Made by a program: the position numbers and the translations under genes. The notes beneath the pieces are model-generated. The model ran no database searches. It was not told the origin of the DNA and saw nothing but the letters and a program-made list of their open reading frames with translations. From NCBI GenBank assembly GCA_045226255.1, contig JBGVCG010000001.1:1-64000 (forward strand): DNA of 64,000 nt. Reading direction: 5' to 3'. This DNA comes from UBA1181 sp045226255 (lineage in GTDB: Bacteria; Bacteroidota; Bacteroidia; Bacteroidales; Paludibacteraceae). Below are positions 44,001 to 52,558 of the stretch, one piece after another (the first letter of the stretch is position 1; every line of letters begins with the position of its first letter).

Positions 44001-44152
44001 TCGATGAAGCCCGAGAAATTGTAATTGTCGGTGTTCATTATAGTCGACAAATTACAAGGCATCACTTCGTTCATCCGAACGGCAGCGTTGACGGCCATGC
44101 TTCCACATAGGAGAAATAATGCCACGATTTTTTTTGTATATTTCCTTGCCAT
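41021..44152 (-). CDS. CotH-family surface protein, LTD and T9SS tail
   Basis: 1043 residues from ATG 44152 (MARKYTKKIVALFLLCG signal peptide); an upstream ATG at 44182 adds ten residues. Order (upstream-ATG numbering): lamin-tail-like domain (VRMNEVMPCN, FIEFTND), a chitobiase C-type beta segment (GATIRYTTDGSEPT, about 210-224), a CotH kinase-like domain (FEYFVDGQQV; IIFDTDYGCG as the metal DxD), a second lamin-tail domain (VINELCASSD), and a T9SS tail (VRIYDVNGSALLEY...GVYTVRIECEDGVSNEKLIKQ). Residues 389-442 are a Gly/Gln/Met low-complexity insert inside the CotH part (DNA 42857-43018). CotH proteins are atypical kinases in spores; in Bacteroidetes the surface role is unknown. Terminator at 40955-40997. 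Confidence 0.85.
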   Translation of the reverse strand: MARKYTKKIVALFLLCGSMAVNAAVRMNEVMPCNLSTIMNTDNYNFSGFIEFTNDESQSVNLRGYTLVHYKKTSKKYAEKWTWQIQNDFMVDANNYALMWFDESEQQQQRHSPYKLDADGGYLLLKNGNTLVDSIAYGAQTAHISFGRYGSETGYMEPTPGAANSTAYAQLTRCQDPVFSEKGGLKHGNVNLQLSCATAGATIRYTTDGSEPTKESNIYNSAININSNTSVRAKAFANGMLPSAIATHSYIYADNDHNGCGGVTIPVVSLTVEDRYFNDNTIGMYVTGSNGSSGDKTCTMMRANYNNDWKRPVTFEYFVDGQQVLSQELEAAIEGGCTRTYTVKSLSLKASKKTGTDIVNYHFFATKPDLYHQTIYLRNGGQGADGGMNMWGGGFDFGGGFGGDFGGGFGQGGMQGGMQGGQQGQQGQQQGQKTDKVKFRDALMQAYCTHMNVDYQAYQPVAYYLNGQYQGLMALMERTNASYVKTNHGADDENLDLITLSDQRGIGVSKGTIDAYNELVSYLESTDNTTPDFYAGACKRMDMDEYLEYQVFQQFICNADWPGNNTKIWRERKDGSRFRWIIFDTDYGCGHDDALNSASDMITYCRGEGKTNWGNQQPWMTTIFKHLSNNPLFMKKFTTKFLCHLSTTFTEDRIRFVYDSITSLVKAEYCADMGKDSKEAANSMLTFMLERPANILQHLQTYAGTGAAVDFELRSNVAGAHFTINGETVTEFKGKYLAGFATDFMAYPPAGYKFDHWEIQSGFDETGKKENCSTNLPGELSGSLTSTCTITAVFSQSNYDYTLVINELCASSDRNSDNADEYGKYPDWIEVYNYGNEPIDLAGFYFSDKVRNLKLSQIVYGNKSTIVESKQRVLLWANSDPVDGPLYLDFSINVDKPSTVYMSDAFEEIISEASYETHNANESYGFQTDNAGDWVLFGVCDKITATPGKANGSIVCRGAGLTDTEIAGASLSMYPNPASCGVIINSKSVIVNVRIYDVNGSALLEYAPKKNEVSIDLNTIPQGVYTVRIECEDGVSNEKLIKQ

Positions 44153-44392
44153 AAGCGATGTTTGATTTATATTTCCACGCATAAAATTACGCCTTTTTTT
44201 GATACGAAGGTTATCTTTAACAAGACAAAAACATGGTAAAACCCCCTTATTTTGCTATGGTTTCCGGCTCTTTTCGGCGGTTCATCGGGCAGATTGTTCC
44301 GTTCTTGACTAAAACATGAACTTTGGTTGAAAACTAAAACGGGAGGTTACATTTCGGACTTGTGGGGAATAATTACACAAGATATTTTCTTG

Positions 44393-44454
44393 CCATTAAT
44401 TCATAATTGACTACGTCGAACTAACGTTTCTTAATTCATAATCCTTAATTAAAT
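44393..44454. repeat. A/T repeat with hairpin core, copy 6
   Basis: ATTAATTCATAATT, GACTACGTCGAACTAACGTT (hairpin core, near-identical to 30936-30955), then TCTTAATTCATAATCCTTAA. It sits downstream of serS, beyond the terminator hairpin. Confidence 0.75.
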
Positions 44455-44490
44455 ATGGAGGGCGCCTCGACAATTCGAAGCGCCCTCCAT
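44455..44490 (-). terminator. terminator hairpin of serS
   Basis: ATGGAGGGCGC (44455-44465) and GCGCCCTCCAT (44480-44490), perfect 11-bp stem with a 14-nt loop, 20 bp after the serS stop; followed on minus by ATTTAATT, a weak U-tract. Confidence 0.7.
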
Positions 44491-44509
44491 TCTTTACGAG
44501 CCGTTAGGC

Positions 44510-45781
44510 TTATTTTATCATATCGCAACCCATGTAAGGTACCAATACTTTAGGAATCTTGATGCCCTCAGGAGTTTGGTTGTTCTCCAACAGAGCCGCC
44601 ACGATACGAGGCAATGCCAAGGCACTACCGTTCAATGTGTGGCAAAGCTGCGTCTTCTTGTCCGCACCCTTGTAGCGGCACTTCAGACGGTTCGCCTGGT
44701 AGGTGTCGAAATTAGAGACGGAAGAGACCTCCAACCAGCGTTGTTGTGCGGCGGAGAACACCTCGAAGTCATAGCAAGTAGCGGCGGTGAAACTCATGTC
44801 GCCACCACACAGATGGAGGATACGGTAAGGGAGCTCCAGTTTCTTGAGCAAGCCCTCTACGTGCGCCAACATCTCCTTGTGGGACTCTTTCGAGTGCTCA
44901 GGCGTATCGATGCGTACGATCTCAATCTTAGAGAACTCATGCAGACGGTTCAATCCGCGCACATCCTTTCCGTAAGAACCAGCCTCACGGCGGAAGCACT
45001 GCGTATAGGCGCAATTCTTTATAGGGAGATCCTTCTCGTCCAAGATGACGTCACGGTAGATGTTCGTGACAGGCACCTCAGCGGTAGGAATCAGATAGAG
45101 GTCATCCACCTCGCAATGGTACATCTGGCCCTCCTTGTCAGGCAATTGGCCTGTTCCGTAGCCGGAAGCCTGGTTGACGACAGTCGGAGGCATGATTTCC
45201 AGGTAACCTGCATTGCGCGCCTCATCCAAGAAGAAGTTGATGAGCGCACGTTGCAATCTAGCGCCATAGCCCTTGTAGACAGGGAAACCAGCGCCAGAGA
45301 TCTTCACGCCCAACTCGAAGTCGATCAGGTCATACTTCTTCGCCAACTCCCAGTGAGGCAATGCGTCCTTACCCAAATCAGGGATCTCGTTACCCATCTT
45401 CTCCACCACGTTATCTTCTGCGGTCTTGCCCTCAGGAACATCGTCGTAAGGCATGTTCGGAATGGTATATAAGATAGCGTTGATCTCCTCTTGGGATTTG
45501 TCCATGCTCTCCTGCAATGACTTAGTGGTCTCCTTCAAGGAAGCCACCTTAGCCTTAACGTCCTCCGCCTCAGCCTTCTTGCCCTCCTTCATCAGGGAGC
45601 CCACGCTCTTGGAGAGCGAATTGATTTCAGCCAATGTGGTATCCAACTGCGCCTGAGAGGAACGTCTCACCTTGTCCAGCTCAAGTATCTTCGCAATGAG
45701 GTCTTTCGCCTCGAAATGTTTTTTTGCCAACTTACGGACTACCTCCTCAGGGTTCTCCGTAATAACCTTCAACGTCAACAT
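44510..45781 (-). CDS. serS: serine-tRNA ligase
   Basis: 423 residues. N-terminal antiparallel coiled-coil arm (about 30-110, KKHFEAKDLIAKILELD...ESMDKSQEEINAIL) for the long variable arm of tRNA-Ser. Class II core: GFPVYKGYGARLQRALINFFLDEA, YLIPTAEVPVTN, CFRREAGSYGKDVRGLNRLHEFSK (motif 2) and NGSALALPRIVAALLENNQ (motif 3). Last gene after the O-methyltransferase and FKBP genes, 27 bp beyond the latter. Confidence 0.97.
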   Translation of the reverse strand: MLTLKVITENPEEVVRKLAKKHFEAKDLIAKILELDKVRRSSQAQLDTTLAEINSLSKSVGSLMKEGKKAEAEDVKAKVASLKETTKSLQESMDKSQEEINAILYTIPNMPYDDVPEGKTAEDNVVEKMGNEIPDLGKDALPHWELAKKYDLIDFELGVKISGAGFPVYKGYGARLQRALINFFLDEARNAGYLEIMPPTVVNQASGYGTGQLPDKEGQMYHCEVDDLYLIPTAEVPVTNIYRDVILDEKDLPIKNCAYTQCFRREAGSYGKDVRGLNRLHEFSKIEIVRIDTPEHSKESHKEMLAHVEGLLKKLELPYRILHLCGGDMSFTAATCYDFEVFSAAQQRWLEVSSVSNFDTYQANRLKCRYKGADKKTQLCHTLNGSALALPRIVAALLENNQTPEGIKIPKVLVPYMGCDMIK

Positions 45782-45808
45782 AATCTCTGAATTATGAATT
45801 ATAACTTA

Positions 45809-46324
45809 TTATTCTACTTTGATAACTTCGTTCAGCGTCATATCGTACACGACTGTAGAATATGACATGACAGTAACTTTTTTCCCTCCGTACGAGAACT
45901 GGGTGCTCACGGATCCATACATTAGATAGTACGGGATAAAGAGTTTGTAATTGGATCCCTCCTGCATATGACGAAGCCCTATCTGGAGACCTTCCTCCAA
46001 ATCCGACATCGCTATCGTCTCCGTTTTCGAGACATATACGGAATCCTTGATCGTCTTCCCCGTATAAGTGATGTTAACCGTATCATCCACATACGGTCTC
46101 ACCCCCTCACCCTTTGTGACGATGGAATAGAGCAATCCGCTCGGATCCTCCAAGACACCACTCTGCAAGCGTTTATCTCTCATATAAGCCTCACCCTCCT
46201 CTTTGTTTTGACGGATTTTAGCCACCTGATTGGATACAGATTCACTCTCCTCCTTATCCTTGCAAGAGGTAGAGAGCGTACACAACACGACAAGGGAGAT
46301 AACCCACCACAAAATTCTTCTCAT
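45809..46324 (-). CDS. FKBP-type peptidyl-prolyl isomerase lipoprotein
   Basis: 171 residues. Lipoprotein signal ends LSTSC (lipobox), then CKDKEESESV. A short helical dimer-type region (QVAKIRQNKEEGEAYMRDKR) leads into an FKBP domain: SGLLYSIVTKGEG, DDTVNITYTGKTIKDSV, GLQIGLRHMQEGSNYKLFIPYYLMYG. The usual aromatic IPP lid is present as FIPYYLMYG, so activity is plausible but some core residues differ. Periplasmic folding helper. ATG overlaps the O-methyltransferase stop (ATGA). Confidence 0.87.
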   Translation of the reverse strand: MRRILWWVISLVVLCTLSTSCKDKEESESVSNQVAKIRQNKEEGEAYMRDKRLQSGVLEDPSGLLYSIVTKGEGVRPYVDDTVNITYTGKTIKDSVYVSKTETIAMSDLEEGLQIGLRHMQEGSNYKLFIPYYLMYGSVSTQFSYGGKKVTVMSYSTVVYDMTLNEVIKVE

Positions 46325-46962
46325 TGCTTTATCTTTCTTATCAGCGTCATTCCGTCGCGTACGGGAACGATTACCCGTTCAACACGGTCGTCGGAAAACA
46401 CCTTATCATTAAACTTCTGAATGCCGACAGTCTGCGCATCTTTAGAATCCTCCAGCACATGACCATCCCACAAAGTATTGTCTGCGATCAACAAGCCACC
46501 CAGCCTCAACTTAGGGAAGACCACATCGAAATATTCCGAGTAGTGTCGCTTGTTACCATCCATGAAGACCACATCGAAAAGGCCGTCCAACTGAGGGATG
46601 ATCTGGGATGCGTCGCCGATGTGCAGATGGATCTTCTCCGCCATCCCGGACTTCTCGAACACCTCGTCCAAGAACTCCTCCATCTCGTCATTGATCTCCA
46701 GCGTATGCAACTCCCCGTCTTCCGGTAGCGCCTCCGCCATGCAAAGGGCGGAATAGCCCGTGAAGGTGCCGATCTCCAAAATCCGCTTCGCCGACATCAT
46801 CGAGCAGAACATCTTCAGCATCCTACCCTGCAGATGTCCGGAGAGCATACGTGGCTTCAAGGTGCGCAGATGGGTTTCCCTCGTCAACCAAGAGAGCACC
46901 TCCGGCTCCTTGTCGATGTGCGAAAGCACATATTCTTCTATAGATGCGCCAGACATATTCAT
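46321..46962 (-). CDS. O-methyltransferase (TrmR/COMT-like)
   Basis: 213 residues from ATG 46962 (another ATG two codons on). SAM-binding ILEIGTFTGYSALCMAEAL, acidic HTLEIND, DVVFMDGNKRHYSEYFD (metal site) and IADNTLW match the Mg-dependent CCoAOMT-like O-methyltransferase family, which includes the wobble-uridine carboxymethoxy enzyme TrmR. Substrate not identifiable by eye. A TAATTTTG-like box ends only 7 bp before the ATG, so the message may be nearly leaderless. Coupled to the FKBP gene and followed by serS. Confidence 0.88.
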   Translation of the reverse strand: MNMSGASIEEYVLSHIDKEPEVLSWLTRETHLRTLKPRMLSGHLQGRMLKMFCSMMSAKRILEIGTFTGYSALCMAEALPEDGELHTLEINDEMEEFLDEVFEKSGMAEKIHLHIGDASQIIPQLDGLFDVVFMDGNKRHYSEYFDVVFPKLRLGGLLIADNTLWDGHVLEDSKDAQTVGIQKFNDKVFSDDRVERVIVPVRDGMTLIRKIKQ

Positions 46963-47100
46963 ATCCCGCAAAATTACATATTTTTCGAGACAATCATTCT
47001 CTCTTCACATAATATTTTTCCGACGGAAACGTAACTCACGAATGTCGCCGACCTCTCAATCATGGAATCCTTGGAGCAGACACGGAGCCTCACTCGACTC

Positions 47101-49155
47101 CTAGTCACACGGCATAATTACATATTCTTGTGCCTCTTCTTCCTTTTTCCTCTTATTAGAGGACGGGAAAGACTTTCCCTTGATGTTTTTGAAAGCGTTC
47201 CAATATTTTGCGCCCTTGTATTTCTCCACACTTTTTTCCGGAACGTAAACAGGGATGTCCAGATCAACGTTTTCAAAGGTACACCACGTGATTTCAGGCG
47301 GGGTAACACACTTGCACGTTATGCTTTTCAAGCCACTGCAACCCGCAAACACAGAGATGTCTAGTTCCGTCACCTCACTAGGGATAGTGATGCTTTTCAA
47401 ACTGCAACAACCGGCGAACGCAGCCATGTCGATAAAATCCACGCCGTCAGGGATTGTCACATTGGTCAAGCTCTTACAGTTGAGAAATGCTTTATATCCA
47501 ATCCCCGTCACATTCTTAGGAATCACCACGCTTTTTAAGCCTGTGCAATTCTTGAATGCGGCGATATTAATTTTTTTCATATTGTTAGAAAGCGTCACGC
47601 TCGTCAGCCCGACACAATTTTCAAAGGCGTTGGACTCAAATCGAGTCACGCTATTAGGGATTTTGTACGCCCCTTTTTTAGCACTTGGATAAAGAATCAG
47701 CTCCGTCTTATCCCCATTGAATAGCACTCCGTTTTCCGAACTATAATCAGGATTTCCCTTCATCACATTCACGTTCGTGAGACTGGTACACTCATCGAAT
47801 ACACCCGTCCTGATATCGTTCAAAGTACTAGGGATTGTCACATTCTTCAAGGCGGAACACGCCGAAAAAGCGAACAGATTGATTTTCTCCACACCATTTT
47901 TCATCACAACATTTTTCAACGCTCTGGATTCCGAAAAAGCGCCCTCATCTACCTCTCGCACACCTCCTGGAATTGTCACGTCGACCAGTTCGCTGGCATA
48001 AAACGCCATTGCCGCTATCGTGTATTTTTTGCCTTTGTAATCAGAAGGCAACACGATGGTGGTCGCATTACCATTGTACGTCAACAGTTCTATGGTACTA
48101 TCATTCCGCTCATAGAAAACATAATCCCCAATTGTCTTAAGCTTACTAACGGCAGGGACGGATGAATACACATCAAATTGGTCTGATTCTATCAGCGAGT
48201 CGGAATAGTTGTACAATTCTCGAAGCTTGCTGCATGCGTTAAAAGATTTACCATCTATCTTTTTCATACTTTGAGGTATGGTTATACCCATCAACCCGAG
48301 ATTAACAAAAGCTCCTCTTTCGACTTCCTGCACCCCCTCCGGAATCCTATAAAAACCTTTTTTCCCACAAGGGCATAGAATCAGTTTCGTTTTTGACTTA
48401 TCGAACAAGACACCATCCTCCGAGCTATAATTAGGATTCTCTTTTTCCACATAAATGTTCTCTAGTCTAATGCACTTGAAAAAAGCGTCGGACTTAATTT
48501 CCGTCACCCCCTTGGGAATCGTGATGTTCTTCAAATTGCTACATTCCGAGAAGGCATCACGGTCAATCCGTTTCACACTATCAGAAATCGTCACGTTAAC
48601 CAATGATGTACACTGTTTAAAGACATCTTTTTCAATCTTTGTCACATTCTTGGGTATAGTAATGCTTTTCAGGGCGGTGCAAGAGTGGAAAGCAGAGGAT
48701 CCGATCATCTTCACACCATCGGGGAGAGCCACGTCGGTCAAACTTGTACATCCCGCAAATGCACGGGACTCTATATATGAAAGGCTATCAGGAATTGTGA
48801 TGTTCTTCAAAGCGAAACATTTATAAAAAGCGTCTGATTGAATCAGCCTCACACTGTTAGGGATGACAATGTCGGTCAGCTTGTCACAATCACTGAACGC
48901 ATCACTTCCAATCATCACCACGTTATACGTCACGTCCTTGTAAGTCACTTTTTCCGGGATGACAATAGATTTCGAATACTCGTTTTTATAGGAGTTACTG
49001 TATTTACCTTTATACGTTACATTTGCATATGTTTCATGGAAATCATACCAAATCGTGTCGCCGTTACTATTCACGACCCATGTGTCCGACGCCACAGCAC
49101 CGAGACACATCAAAAAAGAGCCAATAATGGTCAATATAAAACTTCTCATATTCAT
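47101..49155 (-). CDS. BspA-like leucine-rich repeat protein
   Basis: 684 residues. Signal peptide ending GAVASD, then about twenty LRR_5 repeats (consensus ALKNITIPxSVTxIExxAFxxC) in two blocks separated by a non-repeat stretch near 305-360; two similar NPNYSSEDGVLF/NPDYSSENGVLF insertions. It ends in IPVYVPEKSVEKYKGAKYWNAFKNIKG, a common BspA end, then a charged tail; no T9SS domain. Surface or periplasmic protein for adhesion or glycan/host contact by analogy with BspA. Low GC for the window. It ends 46 bp before the next unit. Confidence 0.88.
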   Translation of the reverse strand: MNMRSFILTIIGSFLMCLGAVASDTWVVNSNGDTIWYDFHETYANVTYKGKYSNSYKNEYSKSIVIPEKVTYKDVTYNVVMIGSDAFSDCDKLTDIVIPNSVRLIQSDAFYKCFALKNITIPDSLSYIESRAFAGCTSLTDVALPDGVKMIGSSAFHSCTALKSITIPKNVTKIEKDVFKQCTSLVNVTISDSVKRIDRDAFSECSNLKNITIPKGVTEIKSDAFFKCIRLENIYVEKENPNYSSEDGVLFDKSKTKLILCPCGKKGFYRIPEGVQEVERGAFVNLGLMGITIPQSMKKIDGKSFNACSKLRELYNYSDSLIESDQFDVYSSVPAVSKLKTIGDYVFYERNDSTIELLTYNGNATTIVLPSDYKGKKYTIAAMAFYASELVDVTIPGGVREVDEGAFSESRALKNVVMKNGVEKINLFAFSACSALKNVTIPSTLNDIRTGVFDECTSLTNVNVMKGNPDYSSENGVLFNGDKTELILYPSAKKGAYKIPNSVTRFESNAFENCVGLTSVTLSNNMKKINIAAFKNCTGLKSVVIPKNVTGIGYKAFLNCKSLTNVTIPDGVDFIDMAAFAGCCSLKSITIPSEVTELDISVFAGCSGLKSITCKCVTPPEITWCTFENVDLDIPVYVPEKSVEKYKGAKYWNAFKNIKGKSFPSSNKRKKEEEAQEYVIMPCD

Positions 49156-49184
49156 ATAAAGCCTTCAACCTAACGCACCAATCC

Positions 49185-49204
49185 TAATTCCTAATTCATA
49201 ATTC
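49185..49204. repeat. short A/T repeat after hisB
   Basis: CCTAATTCCTAATTCATAAT immediately beyond the hisB stop; weaker member of the post-stop repeat family. Confidence 0.45.
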
Positions 49205-50335
49205 TCACAGGGTTCCCTTCGTGGAAGGCAACTCATACTTGTAGATGTCCCGTTTGATGGCCATCTTGATCGAACGGGCCAAAGCCTTGAAGATGCCTTC
49301 GATCTTATGGTGCTCGTTCTCACCCTCCGCCTTGATGTTGAGGTTCATCCGTGCGGAATCGCTCAACGATTTGAAGAAGTGGAGGAACATCTCCGTAGGC
49401 ATGTCACCCACATACTCACGCTTGAACTCCGCGTCCCACACCAGCCAAGGTCGGCCACCGAAGTCCAGTGCCACGGAGCAGAGGCAATCGTCCATCGGCA
49501 GGCAATAGCCATACCGTTCGATACCACGCTTGTCGCCCAGCGCCTTCAGGATCGCCTCGCCCAATGCGATGGCGGTATCCTCGATCGTATGGTGCTCGTC
49601 CACGTTCAGGTCACCCCTCACCTTCACGGTCAGGTCGCAACCCGAGTGCTTGCCGATCTGCTCCAACATATGGTCGAAGAAGCCTAAGCCAGAAGAGATG
49701 TCGCACTTGCCTGTCCCATCCAAATTGATTTGCACGAAGATATCAGTCTCCTTGGTGGTGCGTTGAACAGTCGCCACCCGCTCCCCAGCGAAGAGGAACT
49801 CAGCGATCTGGTTCCAACCCGTCACCACCTTGGCGCAGGCCTCCGTCAACTGGGCTTCCGCCAGCTCCTTCGTCGCCACCTCGACGGACGGTGCGATCAG
49901 AAGGGCACGGCAGCCCAAGTTCTTCGCCAGCATCACATCCGTCAGACGGTCACCGATCACATAGGAGTGAGCCATGTCGTACGAGCCATCCATGTAGCTG
50001 GTCAGCATGGCAGTGCCCGGTTTGCGCGTCGGAAGGTTATCCTCCGGGAAAGATTTGTCGATGAATATCTTGTCGAACTCGATCTCCTCCCCCTTCAGCG
50101 TCTCCAGCATCTTGGACTGCACCAAATCGAAGTTCTTCTGCGGGTAGGCCTCAGTGCCCAAACCGTCCTGGTTCGTCACCATGACCAGTTCGAACGAGCA
50201 GTTCTTACGGATGAAATACAGATTACGGAGGACACCCGGCAGGAACGTCATCTGTTCCAAGTTGTCCACTTGATACGTGACAGGCGGCTCCACGATCAAC
50301 GTGCCATCTCTGTCTATGAAAAGAGCGGTCTTCAT
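49205..50335 (-). CDS. hisB: bifunctional histidinol-phosphatase/imidazoleglycerol-phosphate dehydratase
   Basis: 376 residues, two enzymes in one chain. N-terminal HAD phosphatase: [10 protein letters not shown] (D8, D10), [24 protein letters not shown]-terminal IGP dehydratase: [38 protein letters not shown] and [17 protein letters not shown] with the metal-binding His clusters intact. Catalyses two steps of histidine synthesis. It has its own promoter (50373-50402) and no other his gene beside it. Confidence 0.96.
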   Translation of the reverse strand: MKTALFIDRDGTLIVEPPVTYQVDNLEQMTFLPGVLRNLYFIRKNCSFELVMVTNQDGLGTEAYPQKNFDLVQSKMLETLKGEEIEFDKIFIDKSFPEDNLPTRKPGTAMLTSYMDGSYDMAHSYVIGDRLTDVMLAKNLGCRALLIAPSVEVATKELAEAQLTEACAKVVTGWNQIAEFLFAGERVATVQRTTKETDIFVQINLDGTGKCDISSGLGFFDHMLEQIGKHSGCDLTVKVRGDLNVDEHHTIEDTAIALGEAILKALGDKRGIERYGYCLPMDDCLCSVALDFGGRPWLVWDAEFKREYVGDMPTEMFLHFFKSLSDSARMNLNIKAEGENEHHKIEGIFKALARSIKMAIKRDIYKYELPSTKGTL

Positions 50336-50372
50336 TTTATTATCGTTACTATTTCTCCAAACAATTAGAGTT

Positions 50373-50402
50373 CAAAGGTACAAAAAAACGGTGTGTTGGC
50401 AA
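50373..50402 (-). promoter_or_regulatory. promoter of hisB
   Basis: On minus: TTG (50402-50400), 19 bp, TACCTTTG (50380-50373). Near-ideal consensus, start point about 30 bp before the ATG. Confidence 0.72.
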
Positions 50403-50482
50403 GTCGGTGAAATAAAAAGAGAAAAGAGGCGAAAGTTTTGCGGCGAATAGTAAGGTGAGCGGAAGGAGCACCAATGTGAAAT

Positions 50483-50515
50483 AAAAAACGGCGGAAGACA
50501 ATTAATCTCCCGCCG
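50483..50515 (-). terminator. terminator of C10 protease gene
   Basis: On minus: CGGCGG arm (50515-50510), CCGCCG arm (50494-50489), T6 (50488-50483). A second perfect hairpin CATATCAC/GTGATATG lies at 50523-50544, closer to the stop. Confidence 0.82.
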
Positions 50516-50560
50516 CAAATAACATATCACGAAAATGTGATATGGCTTTCTATCAAAGCA

Positions 50561-51958
50561 TTATCTCCATGCATAGAATACTTTCTGGTTGTAATAGTAG
50601 TTTTCGTTTACATTATAAGGAGCAAAGCATCCAGCAGCATAGTAATTATCTGAAAAACCACCCCAACCCCAGTTGATATGCAGAAGGCTGTTATAGTAAG
50701 TAGAAGAGAGGTAAGTATAACCCGTTATAGTTCCATTGGAAACAGTTGCGGAGTAGTTATTCACAGTTGTAGTTGTGTAACCATCAATAACCCAAGTGTG
50801 TCCCTCATCATAAGTAGTGGTTGTACTGTAAGTGATACCCAAGAACTTCTTTTTCTTCACAATTTTCTTATTATAGCCCATCATCATAAACGGAACCCTT
50901 GCATCCAAGAAAAGCTTAGCATAATCCCATGAATAATCGGATGTATAAGTCTGATATCCATAACTGTTCTTCAGCCATGTCAACACTTTCGCAGGATCTG
51001 CACCTGTTCCATCGCAACCATAACTTGCGCCCACGTGTTGTCCGATAAAATAAGTCAATGCACCAATAGAGTTTCTATCTGAAGCATTGGCAATGTACCG
51101 TCCATCAGAATTAACCTTCATGCCTGGCCAGTTAAATGACCAACCATCTATATTCGTCGGATATTCATAGTAAGCCATCACCTGAGCCGCAGCGATAACT
51201 GTACAGCCAGCAGGCATCGTATCATTTCTGGCAGAGCATACAGGCATATATTTGTTATAAGGGTGTGGAGATTGATTCCAATGCGTGGAGATGAGCGGAG
51301 GAACAGCTTCCGTAGTCGTAAACGAGTAAACTGGGTCGCTTGCGCTCCTCAAGGCAACAGTGTCATCCTTCAATCGAATCTCTGCCACCTCACGCAAAGA
51401 ATCCTTCTTCTCCTCGAACTCTTGGATCGAGTTGATCAGATAGCATTCCATATTCGCCAAAATCATCGCCTGTCCAGGGTTATCCACCACTTCGCCCAAT
51501 GCACCATCGCTCACGAAGGCCAAAATAGGACATCCTACACGATCGTCCGCACAGATAATCGCATAACCCGTGCTGTCCGCAAAATTAAACAGATAAGCCA
51601 ATGTGTCAGGAATCACCACTTCCTTCCCTGAACTGGAACGAAGAGAGGTCTCCTCTGATTGCAACACGCGGATTTCTCCAATCTCACGAACCTTACCAGA
51701 TTTAAGTCCACTGTTCCCTCCATCAAACAGTGAAGATGCATCGAGAGCAATCTCCTTCGCCTCTTCCACCCCAATCGTATGGTGAGTGGAAAACAACGCC
51801 CTGTAATTCAATGGTTGTTCTTTTTTCTCTTGGGATTGATCACCGTTCAATCCATCCATCGCATCATCTTTTTCGCAAGATGCGAACTGCGTCATAGCCA
51901 TAATTCCGAGGAAAAAAGGCATTCTGCGCAAGTAAAGCTGACTCTTTTTTGATAACAT
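50561..51958 (-). CDS. C10-family (streptopain-like) cysteine peptidase, lipoprotein
   Basis: 465 residues. Signal peptide with lipobox-like FASC (C28). Residues about 55-200 form the Spi-type propeptide (VEEAKEIALDASSL, YLFNFADSTGYAIICADDRVGCPILAFVSDG). Catalytic domain: C252 in MPAGCTVIAAAQVMAYY, H387 in DEGHTWVIDGY and NWGWGG near the end, all C10 active-site features. Streptopain/interpain-type proteases degrade host proteins. Normally secreted; the predicted lipid anchor would keep it on the cell surface. No T9SS tail. Tyr-rich C-terminus (YNVNENYYYNQKVFYAWR). Confidence 0.93.
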   Translation of the reverse strand: MLSKKSQLYLRRMPFFLGIMAMTQFASCEKDDAMDGLNGDQSQEKKEQPLNYRALFSTHHTIGVEEAKEIALDASSLFDGGNSGLKSGKVREIGEIRVLQSEETSLRSSSGKEVVIPDTLAYLFNFADSTGYAIICADDRVGCPILAFVSDGALGEVVDNPGQAMILANMECYLINSIQEFEEKKDSLREVAEIRLKDDTVALRSASDPVYSFTTTEAVPPLISTHWNQSPHPYNKYMPVCSARNDTMPAGCTVIAAAQVMAYYEYPTNIDGWSFNWPGMKVNSDGRYIANASDRNSIGALTYFIGQHVGASYGCDGTGADPAKVLTWLKNSYGYQTYTSDYSWDYAKLFLDARVPFMMMGYNKKIVKKKKFLGITYSTTTTYDEGHTWVIDGYTTTTVNNYSATVSNGTITGYTYLSSTYYNSLLHINWGWGGFSDNYYAAGCFAPYNVNENYYYNQKVFYAWR

Positions 51959-52558
51959 AAAAATAAAGTTTTAAATTATTATAAATAAGCAATTTTAAAC
52001 AAATGAATATTCAATTGTTTAAATTGTTTTTTGTAAAAAATTAACAACACAAATATATGAAGTATTCATCACTTTTTAATGATAATTTTAAAATATTCAT
52101 AGCATAAATCGTATTTTATTATGTTTACTATTGATTAGTAACTATTTAGAATCGAATATTTTTAATATTACTATTAGATTACACATTTTAATCAAGTTTA
52201 ACATATGTTTACAGACATAACAATACCTAACAAATTGATATACAACATATATATTAATTAATGTCAATAATACAGAATGAAAAGGATTCCTCTCCGTTCA
52301 CGAAGGGGCCTAAGCTTCTTTGGAGAACTTAAAGCGAGATTTTTCTCCACATTTTTGCGGATTTTCCGCCTTCAAGAGGAGATTTTCCCTCCCAAAATTT
52401 ATTCGAGAGAGAATAACAACTAGTGAAAATTTATTATATTTGTTATAATCGAGTATACAGTGAATAGACAAGAATAGCTAGGCGCCCTTATCATCAGGCA
52501 ATGGCGAATAACGATTCCACGTCTCATTTCTGGGGGAACCACAACAAAAAACTACATT
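51959..52558. other. 600-bp AT-rich divergent intergenic region
   Basis: No gene. The first 300 bp are very AT-rich. Two -7 boxes point outward: CAAATATA at 52050-52057 (TATATTTG on minus, 92 bp before the C10 gene) and TATATTTG at 52435-52442 (plus, 117 bp before the DUF2339 gene); neither has a good -33. The 100 bp before 52559 hold no ORF. Confidence 0.5.

Larger units (their letters stand above)
44183..44509. other. intergenic region
   Basis: No gene. It contains an A/T repeat copy (44393-44454) and the serS terminator hairpin (44455-44490). No consensus promoter for the CotH gene was found just upstream of its start; TAACCTTCG at about 44214-44206 on minus is the nearest imperfect -7. 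Confidence 0.55.

Noticed and set aside
47101..49155. Tandem DNA repeat or CRISPR in the LRR gene
   Set aside because: The periodicity comes from protein-level LRR units about 23 residues long; the DNA copies are diverged.
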